Of a stretch of 64,000 nucleotides of DNA, positions 41,791 to 53,000 are shown piece after piece. The stretch is from NCBI GenBank assembly GCA_964019425.1, contig OZ025807.1, positions 1,081,656-1,145,655 of the forward strand. Direction: 5' to 3'. This DNA comes from Flectonema sp. DT1601 (lineage: Eukaryota; Euglenozoa; Diplonemea; Diplonemida; Diplonemidae). Below the pieces are notes generated by a model that worked only from the letters and a program-made list of their open reading frames with translations, made no database searches and was not told where the DNA came from. Numbering within the stretch: position 1 is the stretch's first letter; each line of letters starts with the position of its first letter. Position numbers and translations under genes: made by a program.

Positions 41791-42010
41791 GTGCAGTTCA
41801 GGCCCCCCCTGAGTAGTTTTTTTTACCAAACCACAAATCTCAATATCAAAATTCACGAAAATTCACGATTATTCACGAAAATTCACGATTTTTCACCATT
41901 CTTTTTGGCAGTGAATTTTCGTGAATTTTCGTGATAGGTAGTGACAACTCGTGACAAACCGTGAAGGATCATGAAAATTCGTGAAACCTCCACCCCTGCC
42001 GATCGCCTCA

Positions 42011-42262
42011 AACAGGTCATTCCCTCACACTCAGATCAAAAAATCAAAGTTCAGAGTGCATCTTAGCATGAATGAGAGAAATTTCTCATCGCTTTTTTTG
42101 AACAAAAGGGATAGAAGAGGGGATAGAAAACGAACATAACAATAAAATTCTAAGTGAAAAACACTTAGCAGAAACACTTAGCAGCTTTTAAGGAGCTGAA
42201 AAGCAAAAAAAAAAATCTAAGTGAGAAACACTTAGTAGAAACAATTTGTAGCTAATTATATG
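42011..42262 (+). repeat. Right remainder of monomer A copy 2
   Basis: Continues monomer A after the transposon: AACAGGTCATTCCCTCACAC through the two AAACACTTAG arms. It shows slightly more differences from the consensus than other copies (for example TAGCATGAATG for TAGCGTGAATG). Confidence 0.85.
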
Positions 42263-42592
42263 TCAAGACGCTAAACTGATTGTTTTTTTTTCAAAATTAA
42301 TAAAAAAGAATATAAAAAAAAGAAAATAAAAAAAAAGAATAAACAATGTTATCATTGTTTTTTTTTTATCGATCAACTATGTCGATTACTTTCTATTTTC
42401 CGTCCTGGTCAAGACGCTAAACTGATTGTTTTTTCTTTAAAATAATAAAAAGGATTAAAAAAAAAAAAAAAAAAAAGAATAAACAATGTTATCATTGTTT
42501 TTTTATCGATCGACTATGTCGATCACTTTCTATTTTCCGTCCTGGTCAAGACGCTAAACTGATTGTTTTTTTTTTCAAAATTAATAAAAAAG
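42263..42592 (+). repeat. ~138-bp tandem array, left part
   Basis: Units start GTCAAGACGCTAAACTGATT at 42262, 42413 and 42544. Each contains an inverted repeat AACAATGTTATCATTGTT and ATCGATCGACTATGTCGAT, with A- and T-tracts. The third unit is split by the 3.4-kb element and resumes at 46002. Confidence 0.85.
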
Positions 42593-42714
42593 CATACTTG
42601 TACCCCTTTAAAGGGGGCAAAATAAAGGGGAAATTAAAGGGCTTTTAATGCCCTTTAATTTCCGTAATTCCAAAATAAAGGGGAAATAAAGGGCTTTTAA
42701 TCCAAATACTGTAA

Positions 42715-42838
42715 AGGGAAATATTCTCGCAGGGAAATATTCTTGCGGGGAAATATTCCCGCGGGGAAATATTCTTGCGGATTTGGAGATTTTTTTTTAA
42801 ACTCGCGGGTTTTTCCCCACAAGAATATTTCCCTGCCA
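42715..42838. repeat. GGGAAATATTC palindromic block, copy 1
   Basis: Four direct GGGAAATATTCTYGCG units face an inverted AAGAATATTTCCCT at the right end. Copy 2 is 43052-43150. The block resembles a small inverted-repeat insertion nested in the larger element. Confidence 0.7.
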
Positions 42839-43051
42839 CAGTGGATTTTTGCAAAAGTCAGTCAGTTGATAAAGAATCTAAGAAATATTTGTGCTTCTAT
42901 CGAGTGTCAGGTGGAACAAAGCATCATTTACCAAGTGAACACAATAAAAAACTACCATACTGCACAATAAAAATAATTTTTGCTGAAACTTTCCTTCGTA
43001 GCACACATATTTTCTTCACAAAAAGGAACAAAAAAAATGGCTGGAAAAAAA

Positions 43052-43150
43052 GTATACTTGCAGGGAAATATTCCTGCGGGGAAATATTCTCGCGGATTTA
43101 GAAAAAATATTAAAAACTCGCGGGTTTTTCCCCACAAGAATATTTCCCTT
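43052..43150. repeat. GGGAAATATTC palindromic block, copy 2
   Basis: CAGGGAAATATTCCTGCGG at the left and CCACAAGAATATTTCCCT at the right, with ACTCGCGGGTTTTTCCCC shared with copy 1. It has two fewer direct units than copy 1. Confidence 0.7.
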
Positions 43151-43318
43151 TACAGTAAAGGGCTTTTTTTCCTTTTTTTCCAAAATAAAGGGGAAATAAA
43201 GGGGAAATAAGCGGAATAAAGGGGGGTGGGAAAGCCCCTTTATTTCCGCTTTATTTATTAAATCCCAAGGCACCCACCACGCTGCGTCATCCTAAGTCGG
43301 AAAGGAAATTACTCGAAA

Positions 43319-44160
43319 GTCGGGGCAGTTCGAACGTCAGCATTCACATCAGCAAGCAACCAGTCCTGAGTACTTAAAGAACCCAACCATTACGTGTATC
43401 AGTCACAGTCACACTTAGTATAGCGTTAGTACAGAGGACACGGATCTGCTATGCAGGGAAGTGACTTGAACTCGTTCAACTAATTAATGTGTGCAGATAT
43501 AAGCGCCGCGAATTGACGGGTCTGAAGTTATGCTTTCCGAAGAGAGCAACCACCCACGCGAGTGTTATTTTGACGCTATAACCTGTGACTTTCAACACGT
43601 AACAACCAGGGATAATTCTCAGTAAGGCCGCCGTCACCGTGAAGCTGCTACGAATATAACCCAACAAACTAGCAATTCCTCCAACTTTTTTCGTCAGTCG
43701 GGATTGTTACATGCCGGAAAAGGAAACTACTCGAAAGTCGGGGCAGTTCGAACGTCAGCATTCACATTAGCAAGCAACCAGTCTTGAGAACCCAACCATT
43801 ACGTGCATCAGCCACAGTTAACCTGCAACTTTCAACATGTAACAACCAGGGATAATTCTCAATAAGGCCGCCGTCACCGTGAAGCTGCTACGAATAACAG
43901 TTCGAACGTCAGCCTTCACATTAGCAAGCAACCAGTCTTGAGAACCCAATCATTACGTAACATGTAACAACCAGGGATAATTCTCAATAAGGCCGCCGTC
44001 ACCGTGAAGCTGCTACGAATAACAGTTCGAACGTCAGCATTCACATTAGCAAGCAACCAGTCTTGAGAACCCAATCATTACGTAACATGTAACAACCAGG
44101 GATAATTCTCAATAAGGCCGCCGTCACCGTGAAGCTGCTACGAACATAACCCAACAAACT
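43319..44160. repeat. Degenerate tandem repeat inside the 3.4-kb element
   Basis: Blocks with CGAACGTCAGCATTCACATT, AGCAAGCAACCAGTCTTGAG and GGCCGCCGTCACCGTGAAGC recur at least four times with internal deletions. The last two full units are about 126 bp long and nearly identical. Less AT-rich than the surroundings. No coding frame or known RNA recognised. Confidence 0.8.
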
Positions 44161-45690
44161 AGCAATTCCACTCACTTTGAACGCACTCAGCCAGAGAGCT
44201 TGCCAACAGAACAGAACGCAAGGTTACTTTCGGGTCCAATCTTCGCCGTGAGCCTGGTGTCTTGTGCTGGGCTGGGTTTCCAGAGGGCCTCACCATGCAC
44301 ACAAACTCCTGGATGGGACGATCGAGGGAATCAACCAAGCCGAGAACTGAACCGGAAGGATAGGCTTACAAGACTAACCTGAAGTAAACTTCAGAGCTTC
44401 GCTTTCCAGCATGCCGAAACAGAGCCATGGAAGGGGATTACACAACAACCTCATTAAACCCACTGGCCACCCCGTGCATAGTCGCCGCCAATGGTTATTA
44501 CTATCCAAAGCGCTAACACGAGGCACCACACATTCGTAAGAAGGGAGTCCTACCGGAACGGACCACGCATCTGATTCTACTGGTTAAAGCAACTCCGAAA
44601 GAATGTATTCTCCATGATTTCAGACATGTAACTTTTGGATATCATGCTCCTGTCTAATTGTTCCCACATAAGCTTTTGTCTTGAGAGATTGAAAATAAAG
44701 TTTGTAGTAATAGCCTAAAGAGAGGAGAAAGTTTTTATTTTAAAATTGCGAGAAAAAATGATGTCAAGTCAAATTGACCAGGTATTTCTCTGACAATCTT
44801 GACTGTCAGCGGCAGCGTAGTAAATGACTGCAGATAAATAAATACCACGTGAACATAGTTGAGCACCACTTGCTTATGTAACCGCAACAGTTTTTTATAA
44901 AACCCATGAGTATTTAATTAATAATTATATTGTCTTGAAAACTTGAAGGGGGTTAACTGTTGGATTTTATACGTAAAATACAAGAAGAACGCCTGCTTTG
45001 GACACGGTTTGTTCACAGTAACTTCGGTGGTCTACCCACCAATTGATACTCACTGACAGATTTAATTATCACCCATTGCAATCTTCAGAATGCAAAAGCA
45101 CTTGAAGTTACGATTCCTCTCAGCTGCATACACATCTCTTTTTTCCGTGTTGTCATTCAGTGCAGTACGGAATCGAGTTATTCAACTGTGAATTAATCAC
45201 CAAGACGAACACCAGGAAGGGGGGCGTTTGAGTTTGATTTGTAAAATACAACTATATCATCATAACGATATTTAACATCATAAGGAAACCGCTAGCTACC
45301 ATGCTGCTAACTGACCAACTCAGTCAACTCACTAATCTTTGGCCACCGTTCCGACTTTCTTTCCTTTCACACCGACAGTCCTCTAACGGACTAATCACGT
45401 ATCGAAAAAAACAGCGAAGGTCGAGCAACTTAATACCTCGTGCCGAAATTCTTGTGAGGAACTCAAGAATTTTTGCTGAAAAAAAAATTTCCAAAAAAAA
45501 AATTCCTCACAATAATAATTCCTTACCAGATCACCAAAGGAAACCCCCAGTAAAAAATTTTCCTTGATCAGGAATTATTTTTGTGGGAGAAGAATCTTGT
45601 GAAATAACGATTTTTGAGGAGAAATTCCTTGCAAGGATAATTCCCGCAATAAGAATATAGGAAAGAAAGAAAAAAAAAAACTTTTTTAAG
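44161..45690. other. Interior of the 3.4-kb element without recognised genes
   Basis: Mixed-composition DNA on the left and AT-rich on the right. A short frame at 44200-44382 and another at 45301-45567 have no family signature. Near 45450-45620 are TTCTTGTGAGGAA-type inverted repeats. Confidence 0.5.
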
Positions 45691-45763
45691 TGACGCTGGT
45701 TGTCCACTGGTATGATTGTGGATTTGCATTCGCTAGGCTGCAGGTTCGAGTCCTGGTGGAGGA
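45691..45763 (+). other. tRNA-like sequence followed by T-run
   Basis: GCTGGTTGTCCACTGG resembles an A box, GGTTCGAGTCC (45743-45753) is an exact B box, and a T10 run follows. T-arm pairing is 4 of 5; the anticodon stem with TTTGCA in the loop pairs only with wobbles and a 6-nt loop, and the acceptor stem fails. A degenerate tRNA or SINE head is more likely than a working tRNA. Confidence 0.35.
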
Positions 45764-46001
45764 TTTTTTTTTTAATTAAAAACCATTAAAAGCCCTTTAT
45801 TTTTATTTTTCCAAATTAAAGGGGAATTAAATCCCCTTTAATTTTAAAATAAAGGGCCCTTTAATTCATTAAATCCCCTTTAATTCCCCTTTATTTCATT
45901 AAATTGGAAAATAAAGGGGAATTAATTAAAAGCCCTTTAATATTAAAAGCCCTTTATTTCCGCTTTAATTTTTAATTCCCCTTTAAAGGGGTACAAGTAT
46001 G

Positions 46002-46286
46002 AAAAAGAATATATAAAAAAAAAAAAAAAGGAATAAACAATGTTATCATTGTTTTTTTTTTTATCGATCGACTATGTCGATTAATTTCTATTTTCCGTCC
46101 TGGTCAAGACACTAAACTGATTGTTTTTTCTTTAAAATAATTAAAAGGATTTAAAAAAAAAAAAAAAAAAAAAGAATAAACAATGTTATCATTGTTTTTT
46201 TTCTATCGATCGACTATGTCGATTAATTTCTATTTTCCGTCCTGATCGAGACGCTAAACTGATTGTTTCCTTGTTTTAAATAATAA

Positions 46287-46321
<35 letters not shown>

Positions 46322-46330
46322 ATCTCCCTG
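46002..46330 (+). repeat. ~138-bp tandem array, right part
   Basis: Resumes after the 3.4-kb element with the rest of the split unit, then units at about 46104 and 46245, ending in an A-tract (46287-46317). Confidence 0.85.
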
Positions 46331-46735
46331 CTATCCTCATATCCCCACAATAATATTATACCTTTTCATTTTCTCTTTCCTTTTCTGGTCTTTTTTTTTT
46401 TTTTTTTTTTTTCTTTTTTTTCCTTTTTCATACAATGTTTTTTATTTATATTTTTTTTTTTTTTTTTTTTTTTTTCATGTTTGATTATTTCCTCTTCATA
46501 TTTTTTTTTCTCTTTTCTTTCTTTTTTTTCTTTTTTTTTCTCTGCCTCTCTCTTAATTCTGTTCGTTTCTTTGAAACGAAAATTCATTTGAATATTATTC
46601 CTTGGTCAGCAACCATCATTGTCGCCCTTTGGGCCTGTTAAAAAAAAAAACAAAAAAAAAAAAAGAAAGTTTACATCGGGAATAGGGCAGGAGCCAAAAG
46701 CTCCCAGTCCGTTACTTCCCACTTTATCGAAATTC
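46331..46735. other. Low-complexity T-rich stretch
   Basis: Long T-tracts with few other bases at 46390-46540, then a short unique stretch. No gene. Confidence 0.6.
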
Positions 46736-47079
46736 GACTTGTCCTTTAATTTAGTTGGACACCATGGCTTACAACCCTTCCAGAGGGAAGCACCATTATG
46801 ACCTCTATTTTTTTTCTTCAAGAAAATCATAAGGTGGGAACAAAGAAAAATGCTAAGAGGAACCCCTTATTAACACCTAAGACATCTAAACTGCAGCCCA
46901 GCTTATGCCCAATGCACTAACAGGTCATTCCCTCACACTCAGATCAAAAAATCAAAGTTCAGAGTGCATCTTAGCGTGAATGAGAGAATTTCCTCCCGCT
47001 TTTTTTGAACAAAAGGGATAGGAGAAGGGATAGAAAACGAACATAACAATAAGATTCTAAGTGAGAAACACTTAGCAGA
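46736..47079 (+). repeat. 3' part of monomer A
   Basis: From GACTTGTCCTTTAATTTAGT to CACTTAGCAGA. It matches the corresponding part of 36285-37428 and leads directly into the satellite. Confidence 0.9.
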
Positions 47080-50000
47080 GAGTTGAATTTCCAGGTGAGA
47101 TTTGGACTGTTAGCTTTTGGCTAAGGCCCTCCCTGAAGAGCAAGAACAAAAAAACTACTCACACCTGAAGAAAACATACACAAAGAACACACTGTAAGCT
47201 GTGCGTGTATTTTGTGTTTGTCACAACAGGAGAGAAAAGAAAGAATGTCAAGGTTGATCACCTTGCCTATCAACGCACAACATTGGTGGTCTCTACTAGA
47301 CCCTGAGTGATCCCACTGGATCTCTCATCGTTCATAGTACCTATGTGAAGTTATAAAATCAAAGGTAAACTATGAACTACAAATGACTTAGCCTGTTATT
47401 ATAATGCCACAGGCAGGCCCTGCATTCAGCAACTATCCAGCAGTGCTTGGATGTCCTGATCTTCTTCTAAAAAAAAGAAAGAAAAACAAAACTGTAGCTG
47501 GGATCACTCAGGATCAACAGACTACCAATGCTACCTGTTGTACTTGCTCACTATGGGGGGTGATGCCAAACACCCAGAAGTACTTAACTGCTTTCCTTCT
47601 TGCTGCCCAGGAGTTTCTGACCAGAACTAATAGAAAATAAAAAGTAGATGGGAAACAAAAAAAAGTAAAATGGATATAACTGAAGTTAAACAAGACAAAT
47701 GAAGTAACAGACCAGAACAGTAATTGTAGTAAAAGATAACAAATAAACAAATGCAAGTATCAACACATGATCAAGATACACCAGCAGCTAACAAACAACA
47801 TAAAATTGAAGATCAGTTGCCAGAGTATTTCAACCATGGTAGAATACTCGCCCCTCTGGCAGGGATTATCCCAGACTTGTCCTTTAATTTAGTTGGACAC
47901 CATGGCTTACAACCCTTCCAGAGGGAAGCACCATTATGACTTCTATTTTTTTTCTTCAAGAAAATCATAAGGTGGTAACAAAGAAAAATGCTAAGAGGAA
48001 CCCCTTATTAACACCTAAGACATCTAAACTGCAGCCCAGCTTATGCCCAATGCACTAACAGGTCATTCCCTCACACTCAGATCAAAAAATCAAAGTTCAG
48101 AGTGCATCTTAGCGTGAATGAGAGAATTTCCTCCCGCTTTTTTTGAACAAAAGGGATAGGAGAAGGGATAGAAAACGAACATAACAATAAGATTCTAAGT
48201 GAGAAACACTTAGCAGAAATACTTAGCAGCTTTTAAGGAGCTGAAAAGCAAAAAAAAAATCTAAGTGAGAAACACTTAGTAGAAACACTTTGTAGCTAAT
48301 TGAGCTGAAAATAAAACACAAAGAACACACTGTAAGCTGTGTGTGTATTTTGTGTTTGTCACAACAGGAGAGAAAAGAAAGAATGTCAAGGTTGGTCACC
48401 TTGCCTATCAACGCACAACGTTGGTGGTCTCTACTAGACCCTGAGTGATTCCACTGGATCTCTCATCGTTCATAGTACCTATGTGAAGTTATAAAATCAA
48501 AGGTACAACTGTGCTAACAGCAGACCCAAATAAATATAATCGACTCCCATCTCTCATCTCCAAAATGAGATGGAATCGAATCCGTCTGCGGAATACACAA
48601 CACTGACAGGTTGGCTCCTCTCAGTTGTTGTGACACATCACACAAACAGAAGCCAAAATGAAAGAATCAAATTGAAGAAAAGAAAAAGGTCGCTGCCACA
48701 GCTTAGGTTTCATCTCTTTTTCCCAAAATATAAAACAGAAACAAAACCTCCCGCAACACGGGGGCAAAAGGGAACACGGTCATTTCTTTCTGACCACCAC
48801 AAAACTAATCAAGACAGGACCAACAGTCACTGGACTGATTAGAATGAAGAAGAAAGAAAGCAAAAGGAATTCATTTTATTTTATTTTACTTAATTTGCAT
48901 TTTGGAATCCAGCACAAGGACACCCAAAAAAAAAAAAAAAAGGAAACCAGAAAAGGAAACATACAACCTCCTCCAACAAAACAAATCTTTCCACAGACAC
49001 ACCAACCGACGGAAAATCGGACAATTTCCTTTCTTTCCAACCTTACGAGGAAAAAACATACACATCCACCCAATTAAGAAAGAGTTGAGTTTACCAGGTG
49101 AGATTTGGACTGTTAGCTTTTGGCTAAGGCCCTCCCTGAAGAGCAAGAACAAAAAAACTACTCACACCTGAAGAAAACATACACAAAGAACACACTGTAA
49201 GCTGTGTGTGTATTTTGTGTTTGTCACAACAGGAGAGAAAAGAAAGAATGTCAAGGTTGGTCACCTTGCCTATCAACGCACAACATTGGTGGTCTCTACT
49301 AGACCCTGAGTGATCCCACTGGATCTCTCATCGTTCATAGTACCTTATGTGAAGTTATAAAATCAAAGGTAAACTATGAACTACAAATGACTTAGCCTGT
49401 TATTATAATGCCACAGGCAGGCCCTGCATTCAGCAACTATCCAGCAGTGCTTGGATGTCCTGATCTTCTTCTAAAAAAAAGAAAGAAAAACAAAACTGTA
49501 GCTGGGATCACTCAGGATCAACAGACTACCAATGCTACCTGTTGTACTTGCTCACTATGGGGGGTGATGCCAAACACCCAGAAGTACTTAACTGCTTTCC
49601 TTCTTGCTGCCCAGGAGTTTCTGACCAGAACTAATAGAAAATAAAAAGTAGATGGGAAACAAAAAAAAGTAAAATGGATATAACTGAAGTTAAACAAGAC
49701 AAATGAAGTAACAGACCAGAACAGTAATTGTAGTAAAAGATAACAAATAAACAAATGCAAGTATCAACACATGATCAAGATACACCAGCAGCTAACAAAC
49801 AACATAAAATTGAAGATCAGTTGCCAGAGTATTTCAACCATGGTAGAATACTCGCCCCTCTGGCAGGGATTATCCCAGACTTGTCCTTTAATTTAGTTGG
49901 ACACCATGGCTTACAACCCTTCCAGAGGGAAGCACCATTATGACTTCTATTTTTTTTCTTCAAGAAAATCATAAGGTGGTAACAAAGAAAAATGCTAAGA

Positions 50001-53000
50001 GGAACCCCTTATTAACACCTAAGACATCTAAACTGCAGCCCAGCTTATGCCCAATGCACTAACAGGTCATTCCCTCACACTCAGATCAAAAAATCAAAGT
50101 TCAGAGTGCATCTTAGCGTGAATGAGAGAATTTCCTCCCGCTTTTTTTGAACAAAAGGGATAGGAGAAGGGATAGAAAACGAACATAACAATAAGATTCT
50201 AAGTGAGAAACACTTAGCAGAAATACTTAGCAGCTTTTAAGGAGCTGAAAAGCAAAAAAAAAATCTAAGTGAGAAACACTTAGTAGAAACACTTTGTAGC
50301 TAATTGAGCTGAAAATAAAACACAAAGAACACACTGTAAGCTGTGTGTGTATTTTGTGTTTGTCACAACAGGAGAGAAAAGAAAGAATGTCAAGGTTGGT
50401 CACCTTGCCTATCAACGCACAACGTTGGTGGTCTCTACTAGACCCTGAGTGATTCCACTGGATCTCTCATCGTTCATAGTACCTATGTGAAGTTATAAAA
50501 TCAAAGGTACAACTGTGCTAACAGCAGACCCAAATAAATATAATCGACTCCCATCTCTCATCTCCAAAATGAGATGGAATCGAATCCGTCTGCGGAATAC
50601 ACAACACTGACAGGTTGGCTCCTCTCAGTTGTTGTGACACATCACACAAACAGAAGCCAAAATGAAAGAATCAAATTGAAGAAAAGAAAAAGGTCGCTGC
50701 CACAGCTTAGGTTTCATCTCTTTTTCCCAAAATATAAAACAGAAACAAAACCTCCCGCAACACGGGGGCAAAAGGGAACACGGTCATTTCTTTCTGACCA
50801 CCACAAAACTAATCAAGACAGGACCAACAGTCACTGGACTGATTAGAATGAAGAAGAAAGAAAGCAAAAGGAATTCATTTTATTTTATTTTACTTAATTT
50901 GCATTTTGGAATCCAGCACAAGGACACCCAAAAAAAAAAAAAAAAGGAAACCAGAAAAGGAAACATACAACCTCCTCCAACAAAACAAATCTTTCCACAG
51001 ACACACCAACCGACGGAAAATCGGACAATTTCCTTTCTTTCCAACCTTACGAGGAAAAAACATACACATCCACCCAATTAAGAAAGAGTTGAGTTTACCA
51101 GGTGAGATTTGGACTGTTAGCTTTTGGCTAAGGCCCTCCCTGAAGAGCAAGAACAAAAAAACTACTCACACCTGAAGAAAACATACACAAAGAACACACT
51201 GTAAGCTGTGTGTGTATTTTGTGTTTGTCACAACAGGAGAGAAAAGAAAGAATGTCAAGGTTGGTCACCTTGCCTATCAACGCACAACATTGGTGGTCTC
51301 TACTAGACCCTGAGTGATCCCACTGGATCTCTCATCGTTCATAGTACCTTATGTGAAGTTATAAAATCAAAGGTAAACTATGAACTACAAATGACTTAGC
51401 CTGTTATTATAATGCCACAGGCAGGCCCTGCATTCAGCAACTATCCAGCAGTGCTTGGATGTCCTGATCTTCTTCTAAAAAAAAGAAAGAAAAACAAAAC
51501 TGTAGCTGGGATCACTCAGGATCAACAGACTACCAATGCTACCTGTTGTACTTGCTCACTATGGGGGGTGATGCCAAACACCCAGAAGTACTTAACTGCT
51601 TTCCTTCTTGCTGCCCAGGAGTTTCTGACCAGAACTAATAGAAAATAAAAAGTAGATGGGAAACAAAAAAAAGTAAAATGGATATAACTGAAGTTAAACA
51701 AGACAAATGAAGTAACAGACCAGAACAGTAATTGTAGTAAAAGATAACAAATAAACAAATGCAAGTATCAACACATGATCAAGATACACCAGCAGCTAAC
51801 AAACAACATAAAATTGAAGATCAGTTGCCAGAGTATTTCAACCATGGTAGAATACTCGCCCCTCTGGCAGGGATTATCCCAGACTTGTCCTTTAATTTAG
51901 TTGGACACCATGGCTTACAACCCTTCCAGAGGGAAGCACCATTATGACTTCTATTTTTTTTCTTCAAGAAAATCATAAGGTGGTAACAAAGAAAAATGCT
52001 AAGAGGAACCCCTTATTAACACCTAAGACATCTAAACTGCAGCCCAGCTTATGCCCAATGCACTAACAGGTCATTCCCTCACACTCAGATCAAAAAATCA
52101 AAGTTCAGAGTGCATCTTAGCGTGAATGAGAGAATTTCCTCCCGCTTTTTTTGAACAAAAGGGATAGGAGAAGGGATAGAAAACGAACATAACAATAAGA
52201 TTCTAAGTGAGAAACACTTAGCAGAAATACTTAGCAGCTTTTAAGGAGCTGAAAAGCAAAAAAAAAATCTAAGTGAGAAACACTTAGTAGAAACACTTTG
52301 TAGCTAATTGAGCTGAAAATAAAACACAAAGAACACACTGTAAGCTGTGTGTGTATTTTGTGTTTGTCACAACAGGAGAGAAAAGAAAGAATGTCAAGGT
52401 TGGTCACCTTGCCTATCAACGCACAACGTTGGTGGTCTCTACTAGACCCTGAGTGATTCCACTGGATCTCTCATCGTTCATAGTACCTATGTGAAGTTAT
52501 AAAATCAAAGGTACAACTGTGCTAACAGCAGACCCAAATAAATATAATCGACTCCCATCTCTCATCTCCAAAATGAGATGGAATCGAATCCGTCTGCGGA
52601 ATACACAACACTGACAGGTTGGCTCCTCTCAGTTGTTGTGACACATCACACAAACAGAAGCCAAAATGAAAGAATCAAATTGAAGAAAAGAAAAAGGTCG
52701 CTGCCACAGCTTAGGTTTCATCTCTTTTTCCCAAAATATAAAACAGAAACAAAACCTCCCGCAACACGGGGGCAAAAGGGAACACGGTCATTTCTTTCTG
52801 ACCACCACAAAACTAATCAAGACAGGACCAACAGTCACTGGACTGATTAGAATGAAGAAGAAAGAAAGCAAAAGGAATTCATTTTATTTTATTTTACTTA
52901 ATTTGCATTTTGGAATCCAGCACAAGGACACCCAAAAAAAAAAAAAAAAGGAAACCAGAAAAGGAAACATACAACCTCCTCCAACAAAACAAATCTTTCC

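Larger units (their letters stand above)
38415..42010 (-). mobile_element. 3.6-kb terminal-inverted-repeat DNA transposon, family not recognised
   Basis: The ends are TGAGGCGATCGGCAGGGTGG and its near-perfect reverse complement, about 26-40 bp including TTCACGA-type subterminal repeats. A 5-bp direct duplication AACAG flanks it (38410-38414, 42011-42015), and uninterrupted copies of the host repeat show AACAG only once, which proves the insertion. Subterminal arrays of TTTTTCACGA (left) and GTGAAAATGT (38540-38595), with TCACGAAAAT near the right end, are likely protein-binding sites. It carries one two-exon minus-strand gene and a 144-bp tandem repeat. No known transposase signature was recognised. 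Confidence 0.85.
42593..46001. mobile_element. 3.4-kb non-autonomous inverted-repeat element
   Basis: The ends CATACTTGTACCCCTTTAAA and reverse complement are perfect over 23-24 bp and continue with TAAAGGGG-rich imperfect repeats. A 6-bp duplication AAAAAG flanks it (42587-42592, 46002-46007). It has no long ORF. The interior carries two copies of a GGGAAATATTC motif block, a tandem repeat (43319-44160) and a tRNA-like stretch. It inserted into the 138-bp array. The superfamily is not recognised; mobilisation in trans is inferred. Confidence 0.8.

Noticed and set aside
49082-51085. Possible 5S rRNA, spliced-leader RNA or U2 snRNA in the satellite (for example GCTTTTGGCTAAG, like part of U2)
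   Set aside because: The U2 branch-binding sequence, 5S internal promoter and leader-type donor/Sm arrangement were not found; the match is a small TTAGC/GCTAA hairpin.
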